DNA of 5,405 bases from Corynebacterium accolens. Lineage in GTDB: Bacteria; Actinomycetota; Actinomycetes; Mycobacteriales; Mycobacteriaceae. This document shows, piece after piece, positions 1 through 4,253 of this stretch; position 1 is the stretch's first letter, and each line of letters begins with the position of its first letter. The position numbers were made by a program, and so were the translations under genes. The notes under the pieces were generated by a model. It worked only from the letters and a program-made list of their open reading frames with translations, was not told the origin of the DNA and made no database searches. The stretch spans positions 1,537,949 to 1,543,353 of the forward strand of contig NZ_CP100376.1 in assembly GCF_030515985.1 (NCBI RefSeq), written 5' to 3'.

Positions 1-289
1 CAACCAGGGAAATGACGCCGATGGCGATGGTCAGACCGTAGTTGCCTTCACCTGCGGTACCCAGCGGGGTGTCCCAGACGCCGAGGCCCCAGATGAGGAT
101 GCCGGCTGCTGGCAGGCAAGACAGGATCAAGCCCATGCCGACCCACGTGGAGGTGCGGAGAAGGGAAGAGTGAGGAGCTGCGAAGGATACCGGGTCGTAG
201 CCTTCGATGTAGTTGTCCTGAATCTTGCCGGAGAACTCCGGATACGTTTCGCTCTGGTAGTCAGCAACTACGTGGGTGTTATCGCTCAT
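1..289 (-). CDS. Small membrane protein downstream of sdhB, 3' end missing (partial)
   Basis: The reading frame starts at the ATG at 289-287 and runs off the left edge, giving 96 complete residues with no stop. The protein begins MSDNTHVVADYQSETYPEFS, a polar, tyrosine- and acid-rich segment of about 45 residues with no signal peptide. A hydrophobic stretch follows at about residues 49-69 (WVGMGLILSCLPAAGILIWG), then a short loop with WDTPLG, then a second hydrophobic stretch starting near residue 86 (LTIAIGVISLV). This suggests a cytoplasmic N-terminal tail and at least two membrane helices. It lies 56 bp after sdhB on the same strand with no clear terminator between, so co-transcription with sdhCAB is likely. 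From memory, corynebacteria carry a small uncharacterised membrane protein at this place (cg0448 in C. glutamicum); I cannot assign a function. Only a weak purine-rich stretch (AGAAAGA) precedes the ATG, so the start is probable rather than certain. Confidence 0.75.
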   Translation of the reverse strand, partial: MSDNTHVVADYQSETYPEFSGKIQDNYIEGYDPVSFAAPHSSLLRTSTWVGMGLILSCLPAAGILIWGLGVWDTPLGTAGEGNYGLTIAIGVISLV

Positions 290-322
290 GGCGGAGTCTT
301 TCTGTCTTTCTCTCGTTCCTAG

Positions 323-337
323 TATTCCTACGGAATA
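323..337 (-). repeat. Short hairpin between sdhB and the next gene
   Basis: TATTCC and GGAATA form a perfect 6-bp inverted repeat around a 3-nt loop, 9 nt past the sdhB stop codon. The stem can be extended by two more pairs (AG/CT) if one A bulges out. It is AT-rich and no T-run follows on the minus strand, so it does not look like an intrinsic terminator. It could mark an mRNA processing or 3' end stabilisation point after sdhCAB, or be chance. Confidence 0.3.
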
Positions 338-345
338 ACTCTAGC

Positions 346-1095
346 TTAGTCGTCCTTGCCACGGAAAGCAGCACGTGCACGTTCGCGGGTAACGGCAGAC
401 ACTGCGGTCAGTGGGACGCCAGCCGGGCAGACATCGGCGCACTCACCGTAGAGGGAGCAGTGGCCGAAGTTGGATTCCAAATCAGCAACCATGTTGCGGG
501 CACGGCTACCGCGCTCTTCCTTACCCAGCGGCATCATGGACAGGTGCACCAGCTTGGCACCGGTGAACAGGTGTGCCGCACCGTTCGGGCAGGCAGCAAC
601 GCAGGCACCGCAACCAATGCATGCTGCGTGGTCCAGCGAGTACTCGGCGGTCTCGTGGTTGATGTGCATGGTATCGGCATCCGGTGCGGTGCCGGCGTCC
701 ATGGATACGTAGCCGCCCTGCTCCATCACGTGGTCCAGTGCGGAGCGGTCAACCACCATGTCCTTGATGACGGGGTACGCAGCGGAGCGGAAGGGCTCCA
801 GCTGAATGGTGTCGCCATCGTTGAAGTTGAACAGGCGCTGCTGGCAGGCAGGGGTGTTCTGGCCCGGGCCGTGTGGGCGACCGTTGACGGTCAAACCACA
901 GGTACCGCAGATGCCCTCGCGGCAGTCAGAGGCGAAAGCGAACGGCTCTTCGCCGCGCTCAATGTAGCCTTCGTTGACGTGGTCCAATAGCTCCAGAATG
1001 GACATCTGCTCGGAGGCATCATCCACCTGGACGGTTTCGAATTTACCTTCCTGGGTGGGTCCGGCTTGACGCCAGATCTCAAGTGTCAATTTCAT
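346..1095 (-). CDS. sdhB: Succinate dehydrogenase iron-sulfur subunit SdhB
   Basis: This 249-residue protein carries electrons from the flavin of SdhA to the quinone and haem site in SdhC at the inner face of the membrane. The N-terminal plant-type ferredoxin domain has the [2Fe-2S] ligands C58, C63, C66 and C84 (motif CREGICGTC, then TPAC). The C-terminal ferredoxin-type domain has C159-x2-C162-x2-C165-x3-C169-P, then C213, C219 and C223-P. By analogy with the E. coli enzyme, C159/C162/C165/C223 hold the [4Fe-4S] cluster and C169/C213/C219 the [3Fe-4S] cluster. All eleven ligands are present and the length is normal. The start ATG overlaps the sdhA stop by one base (TAATG). A ribosome site AAGGA (1110-1106) lies inside sdhA with 10-nt spacing, so translation is probably coupled. 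The stop is TAA at 348-346. Alternative: fumarate reductase subunit, less likely given the context. Confidence 0.97.
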   Translation of the reverse strand: MKLTLEIWRQAGPTQEGKFETVQVDDASEQMSILELLDHVNEGYIERGEEPFAFASDCREGICGTCGLTVNGRPHGPGQNTPACQQRLFNFNDGDTIQLEPFRSAAYPVIKDMVVDRSALDHVMEQGGYVSMDAGTAPDADTMHINHETAEYSLDHAACIGCGACVAACPNGAAHLFTGAKLVHLSMMPLGKEERGSRARNMVADLESNFGHCSLYGECADVCPAGVPLTAVSAVTRERARAAFRGKDD

Positions 1096-3110
1096 TACTT
1101 GTAGTTCCTTGTCATCAGCGGGATCGAGTCAAAGTACAGGGGTTCTGCGTGGCGGATGAACTCGTTCTTGTTCGCGCCCGGCTCCCAGGCGGAAACGAAG
1201 CACCAGTTCTCATCGTCACGCTCGGCTTCGCCTTCTTCAGAAAGGTGATCTTCGCGGAAGTGAGCGCCGCAAGACTCATCGCGGTCAAGGGCATCGATGC
1301 ACATGAGCTCACCCAGGTCCAGGTAATCGGCAACGCGCAGGCCGTATTCCAGGACTTGGTTCATGTCATTCGCCTCACCAGGGATGCGGACGTTCTTCCA
1401 GAAGTCATCGCGCAGCGCGCGGATCTTCTCGATGGTGTCCTTCAGGTCATCGACGTTACGGGACACACCGCAGCCGAAGTACAGCAGGTCACCCAGCTGG
1501 CGGTGGTAGTGGGACGGACCGTGCGGGTCATCGCCCTGGACCTGCATCAGCTTATCGATGCGCTCCTGGGACTTCTGCACGGCTTCCTGTGCCTCAGCGG
1601 AATCCTCGGCCAGCTTGTCCTCGTTGAGGTGGTCAGCCAGGTAGTTCGGGATGGTAAACGGCAGGGTGAACCAGCCGTCAACGGAAGCCGAAAGCAGGGA
1701 GTTCGCGCCCAGGCGGTTAGCGCCGTGGTAGGTCCAAGAGCACTCACCGGCGGCAAAGAGGCCGTCAATAGAGGTCATCTCGTTGAAGTCGGTCCACAGG
1801 CCACCCATGGTGAAGTGGCAGGTAGGAGCGATGCGCATTGGGGTCTCGTAGGCGGACTCACCAATGGCCTCTTCATACATCTGAATGAGGTTGGAGTAAC
1901 GCTCGCGGATCTTGTCCTTGCCCAGGCGCTCGATGGCGTCACGGAAGTCAAGGTAGACCGAGTTATTCAGCGGTCCAACGCCCAAGCCCTTGTTGATCTG
2001 CTGGGAAATTGCACGGGAGGCAACGTCACGGGGAACCAAGTTACCGAAGGCCGGGTAGCGGCGCTCCAAGAAGTAGTCGCGCTCTTCCTCCGGAATGCTG
2101 TTCGGGTCGCGGTCATCGCCCTCTTTCTTGGGGGACCAGATGCGGCCATCGTTACGCAGGGACTCCGACATCAAAATGGTCTTGGACTGCCAGTCGGAGT
2201 TGACTGGCAGGCCCGTTGGGTGGAACTGCACGAACGCCGGGGAAGCCAGGTAAGCGCCCTTGTCATAAGCGCGCATCATGGCGCTGGCGTTGGAGTTCTT
2301 TGCCAGGGTGGACATGTGGTAGACGTTGCCGTAACCACCGGTACCCAGGATGACGGCGTGGCCGGTGAAGGCCTTGAGCTCACCAGTAATCAGGTTGCGG
2401 GTGACAATGCCGCCCGCGCGCTTCTTGCCGTTGTCATCGTAGGTGATGATGTCCTGCATATCGTTGTGGGCAAAAAGCTCCACATTGCCCAGGCCGATCT
2501 GACGGTACAGTGCAGAGGTCGTGGACAGCTGCAGCTGCTGACCTGTTTGGCCACGGGTGTAGTAGGTACGGGAGACCTGCACACCACCGAAGGAACGGGT
2601 GGCCAGGGTGCCGCCGTACTCACGGGCGAACGGGGCGCCGATGGCGTTCATGTGGTCGATAACACGAACGGACTCGTTGGCCAGGCGCCAGCAGTCGGAC
2701 TCGCGGCAACGGTAGTCGCCACCCTTCACGGTGTCCTTGGTGTGGCGGTAAGCGGAGTCATTGTCCACCTTCTTGGCGCGGGAGGCGTTGACACCACCCT
2801 GCGCAGCAATGGAGTGCGCGCGGCGTGGGGAGTCGTGGTAGGTAAAGACCTTGACGCCGTAGCCCAATTCACCAAGGGCTGCCGCAGCAGCACCCGCGGA
2901 CAAGCCGGTACCTACGACGAGGACCTCGAACTTGCGGCGGTTCAGTGGGGAGACCAAGTTCATGTGGTCAACGTGGTGAGACCACATATCCTTCATCGGC
3001 ACACCGTGCGGTTCCTGGGATTCCAGGATATTACCAGCGGAGACGCCCTCAACGATGGACTTTGGGTGCGAGAAGTTGGGGTGTTCACGCTTGAGTTCAG
3101 TAGTAGTCAT
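1095..3110 (-). CDS. sdhA: Succinate dehydrogenase flavoprotein subunit SdhA
   Basis: This 671-residue subunit oxidises succinate to fumarate. An FAD-binding Rossmann motif (VVGTGLSAGAA) lies at residues 65-75. H99 in HSIAAQGG is the expected covalent FAD-histidyl attachment site. Likely active-site residues, aligned by motif with E. coli SdhA, are H297 (QFHPTG), R361 (VPRDVASR, the proton-shuttle arginine), H432 (CHFTMGG) and R466 (NRLGANSL). The C-terminal domain contains the conserved SCGAHFR motif at 613-619 and a charged tail. The size (about 670 rather than about 590 residues) matches the long SdhA form found with single-subunit di-haem anchors in actinobacteria and Bacteroidetes. The start is fixed by a strong AAAGGAG at 3127-3121, 10 nt upstream, which overlaps the sdhC stop codon. 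Across all 671 codons there is no TTA, CTA or TCA codon, a sign of strong codon selection in a highly expressed gene. Confidence 0.98.
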   Translation of the reverse strand: MTTTELKREHPNFSHPKSIVEGVSAGNILESQEPHGVPMKDMWSHHVDHMNLVSPLNRRKFEVLVVGTGLSAGAAAAALGELGYGVKVFTYHDSPRRAHSIAAQGGVNASRAKKVDNDSAYRHTKDTVKGGDYRCRESDCWRLANESVRVIDHMNAIGAPFAREYGGTLATRSFGGVQVSRTYYTRGQTGQQLQLSTTSALYRQIGLGNVELFAHNDMQDIITYDDNGKKRAGGIVTRNLITGELKAFTGHAVILGTGGYGNVYHMSTLAKNSNASAMMRAYDKGAYLASPAFVQFHPTGLPVNSDWQSKTILMSESLRNDGRIWSPKKEGDDRDPNSIPEEERDYFLERRYPAFGNLVPRDVASRAISQQINKGLGVGPLNNSVYLDFRDAIERLGKDKIRERYSNLIQMYEEAIGESAYETPMRIAPTCHFTMGGLWTDFNEMTSIDGLFAAGECSWTYHGANRLGANSLLSASVDGWFTLPFTIPNYLADHLNEDKLAEDSAEAQEAVQKSQERIDKLMQVQGDDPHGPSHYHRQLGDLLYFGCGVSRNVDDLKDTIEKIRALRDDFWKNVRIPGEANDMNQVLEYGLRVADYLDLGELMCIDALDRDESCGAHFREDHLSEEGEAERDDENWCFVSAWEPGANKNEFIRHAEPLYFDSIPLMTRNYK

Positions 3111-3120
3111 GGGTTCCTAT

Positions 3121-3128
3121 CTCCTTTA
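3121..3128 (-). promoter_or_regulatory. sdhA ribosome binding site fused to the sdhC stop codon
   Basis: On the minus strand the sdhC stop TAA is the first part of TAAAGGAG, so termination of SdhC takes place directly on the sdhA Shine-Dalgarno sequence. The spacing to the sdhA ATG is 10 nt. This arrangement favours re-initiation and equal production of anchor and flavoprotein. Confidence 0.85.
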
Positions 3129-3881
3129 GCTGACCAAGCCCAGGGCAACGGACAAAGGCATAACGATGTTGCCGATGCATACAACGGCCGGGATGATGTA
3201 CGCCAAGACCAAGAAGGTCTGACGCCATTTTGCACCGGTGATACCCAGGTCAGATGCGGCAAGGCGGATGCCGTGGGTCAGGTGCAGGAAGAGGCAGCAC
3301 ATTGCCAGCACGTAGAAGATAGTGACCGGCCAACGGCTAAAGGTTTCGATCATATTGGCCTTGACAGAACCTTCAACGAAGGCCTCTGGGGCCACCGGCT
3401 GTACGCCCAAGGTGAGGTCCAGCAAGTGGAAGATGATGAAGAGCAGCAGCACTACACCGGTTACCAGCATGGACTTGGTGGCGAAGGAATCCAGGCCACC
3501 CATCAGGTTGGTGCGCTTGAACTTGCCGCGGGATGCCTTGGAGCGGGAAGCCAAGGTAAAGGCACCGTAGATGTGGGCAAGGATTGCCACGATCAGCACG
3601 ATGCGGATGACCCACAGGGCAGAGCCGTGCGGCAGCAGCGGTTCACCCATAGAGCGCAAGAACTCGCCGTACTCATCCAGGGCAGGCTCACCGTTGTGTG
3701 CCGGCATGTACAGCTTCAGGTTGCCGGCCATGTGGCCGACCACGAAAAGCGCAAAGAGCAAACCGGTAACGGCCATGATGAGCTTCAGTACCCACGATGG
3801 CGTTCCGGGATTCTGACGAATTGGTTCATTAGTGATGTGTCCGTGAGCAATTGCCTCACGGTCCGGATTTTTTAAAGTCAT
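3126..3881 (-). CDS. sdhC: Succinate dehydrogenase membrane anchor / cytochrome b subunit SdhC
   Basis: This 251-residue polytopic protein anchors SdhA and SdhB, binds haem b and provides the quinone site (menaquinone in corynebacteria). Five membrane helices are visible at about residues 30-50, 88-111, 136-158, 184-208 and 221-247. Helices I-IV each carry a histidine near one end: H50 (VVGHMAGNLK), H103 (LAHIYGAF), H152 (FHLLDLTLG) and H200 or H203 (FLHLTHG). This is the pattern of the di-haem single-anchor family of Bacillus SdhC and Wolinella FrdC, and no sdhD gene is present. The N-terminal 28 residues are polar. It is the first gene of the operon. The start ATG at 3881-3879 follows GGAGG with a short 4-nt spacing. 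A six-codon leader ORF ends on this start codon. The only TTA codon of the gene is codon 3, and no CTA or TCA codon occurs after it. Confidence 0.96.
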   Translation of the reverse strand: MTLKNPDREAIAHGHITNEPIRQNPGTPSWVLKLIMAVTGLLFALFVVGHMAGNLKLYMPAHNGEPALDEYGEFLRSMGEPLLPHGSALWVIRIVLIVAILAHIYGAFTLASRSKASRGKFKRTNLMGGLDSFATKSMLVTGVVLLLFIIFHLLDLTLGVQPVAPEAFVEGSVKANMIETFSRWPVTIFYVLAMCCLFLHLTHGIRLAASDLGITGAKWRQTFLVLAYIIPAVVCIGNIVMPLSVALGLVS

Positions 3882-3898
3882 GACACCTCCATAGTCAT
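3878..3898 (-). CDS. Possible six-codon leader ORF overlapping the sdhC start
   Basis: An ATG at 3898-3896 opens a frame encoding MTMEVS and ends at TGA (3880-3878), which overlaps the sdhC start codon as ATGA. An AAGGTGA sequence (3907-3901) lies 5 nt upstream of this ATG, counted from AAGG, and could bind ribosomes. The sdhC Shine-Dalgarno GGAGG lies inside the mini-frame. A short frame like this can arise by chance, so it is listed as a possible translational coupling element, not as a gene with a product. Confidence 0.3.
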   Translation of the reverse strand: MTMEVS

Positions 3899-3905
3899 AC
3901 TCACC

Positions 3906-3950
3906 TTAACCGGGCTTAACCGCTGGTTACTAGTTATTTTCGAGCGGTTA
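3906..3950. repeat. Phased TTAACCG repeats and an 8-bp inverted repeat upstream of sdhC
   Basis: CTTAACCG occurs twice, with TTAACCG at 3906-3912 and 3916-3922, exactly 10 bp apart, about one helical turn. The second copy extends to TAACCGCT (3917-3924), which forms a perfect inverted repeat with AGCGGTTA (3943-3950) across an 18-nt spacer containing the palindrome ACTAGT. The array begins 25 bp upstream of the sdhC ATG. It could be a protein operator, or a hairpin in the sdhC leader if transcription begins further upstream. I do not recognise the binding protein. Confidence 0.5.
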
Positions 3951-3991
3951 TTTGCTCCCGGTTCGCAGGCACGATGAGGCGGTGAGATCTT

Positions 3992-4010
3992 TTAGGTAAG
4001 GGTATCCTGA
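3992..4010. promoter_or_regulatory. Candidate DtxR iron-regulator box
   Basis: The 19-bp string TTAGGTAAGGGTATCCTGA matches the DtxR consensus TTAGGTTAGGCTAACCTAA at 15 of 19 positions by hand count. The left half-site matches at 8 of 9 and the right half at 6 of 9. DtxR is the Fe(II)-dependent master regulator of iron metabolism in corynebacteria. The box is centred 120 bp upstream of the sdhC start codon and about 250 bp from ramB, so sdhCAB is the more likely target. It is a prediction; the effect on transcription cannot be read from the sequence. Confidence 0.5.
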
Positions 4011-4088
4011 GAAGCAGAATGCGAAAACGCTGTTACCTTGGGTACCTTCATTTCCGCAATGCAGATGTTTCATATTTGTGGACCAAAC

Positions 4089-4104
4089 TGTGAGCTTCAC
4101 CACC
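4089..4104. promoter_or_regulatory. GlxR-like (CRP family) binding site, imperfect
   Basis: TGTGA-N6-CCACC resembles the GlxR consensus TGTGA-N6-TCACA. The left half is perfect and the right half keeps its CAC core (3 of 5). GlxR is the cAMP-responsive global regulator of corynebacteria and, as I recall, acts on both sdhCAB and ramB in C. glutamicum. The site overlaps the first of three RamA-type motifs. Confidence 0.35.
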
Positions 4105-4164
4105 CCGTGTTACGTGAGTGATTAACCCACCCCTTTATGTGTCAAACTTTCGCATGAAACCCCA
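4102..4164. promoter_or_regulatory. Cluster of three RamA-type AC4 motifs upstream of ramB
   Basis: ACCCCG (4102-4107), ACCCCT (4129-4134) and ACCCCA (4159-4164) all fit the reported RamA motif A-C4-5-[A/G/T]. All three are on the plus strand, 27 and 30 bp apart, and end about 90 bp before the ramB start. Elsewhere in the 372-bp intergenic region I saw no other AC4 or G4 motif. RamA is the LuxR-type activator of acetate and TCA cycle genes. The motif is short, so the clustering is the main support. Confidence 0.45.
4144..4154 (+). promoter_or_regulatory. Weak RamB-like half-site
   Basis: AAACTTTCGCA contains the left part AAACTTT of the RamB consensus A(A/G)AACTTTGCAAA, followed by an extra C and then GCA. 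The match is 8 of 13 without a gap. It lies about 100 bp before ramB and could serve in autoregulation, which is reported for C. glutamicum RamB. The evidence is weak. Confidence 0.2.
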
Positions 4165-4185
4165 CAAACCCTGTGTCCAGGTAGC

Positions 4186-4196
4186 GAAGAGTCTTC
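4186..4196. repeat. GAAGA-G-TCTTC inverted repeat upstream of ramB
   Basis: This is a perfect 5-bp inverted repeat around one base, centred 63 bp before the ramB start codon and about 30 bp upstream of the proposed -35 element. The position suits an activator or repressor operator, but no known binding protein is recognised. Confidence 0.25.
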
Positions 4197-4217
4197 ACAA
4201 AATTTTCGCCATAAAGA

Positions 4218-4246
4218 TGCACAGCCGCGCTTTCTACTAGTAATCT
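4218..4246 (+). promoter_or_regulatory. Proposed ramB promoter giving a leaderless mRNA
   Basis: A -35 element TGCACA (4218-4223, 4 of 6 to TTGACA), a 17-bp spacer and a -10 element TAATCT (4241-4246; AGTAAT at 4239-4244 is an alternative) end 7 nt before the ramB ATG. Transcription would begin at or within a few bases of the A of ATG. This fits the lack of any Shine-Dalgarno sequence before ramB. Leaderless mRNAs are common in corynebacteria. Confidence 0.5.
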
Positions 4247-4253
4247 TTGGCGC

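Noticed and set aside
460..990. A 176-codon open frame on the plus strand opposite sdhB
   Set aside because: Also an in-register antisense shadow of a codon-biased gene, with no domain or ribosome site that I recognise.
1083..3875. A 930-codon open frame on the plus strand opposite sdhA and sdhC
   Set aside because: It is in codon register with the sense genes, and its openness follows from the lack of TTA, CTA and TCA codons there. It has a GTG start inside sdhB, a valine/glycine/histidine-rich composition without recognisable domains, and crosses two well-defined genes.
3893..3907. RipA-type motif (RRGCGN4RYGAC) on the minus strand near the sdhC start
   Set aside because: The best alignment lacks the CG of the RRGCG core, so the match is not convincing.
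4033..4049. TACCTT direct repeat and GGTACC palindrome as a regulator site
   Set aside because: Arms are only 4-6 bp, and no known corynebacterial regulator consensus fits; such patterns are common by chance.
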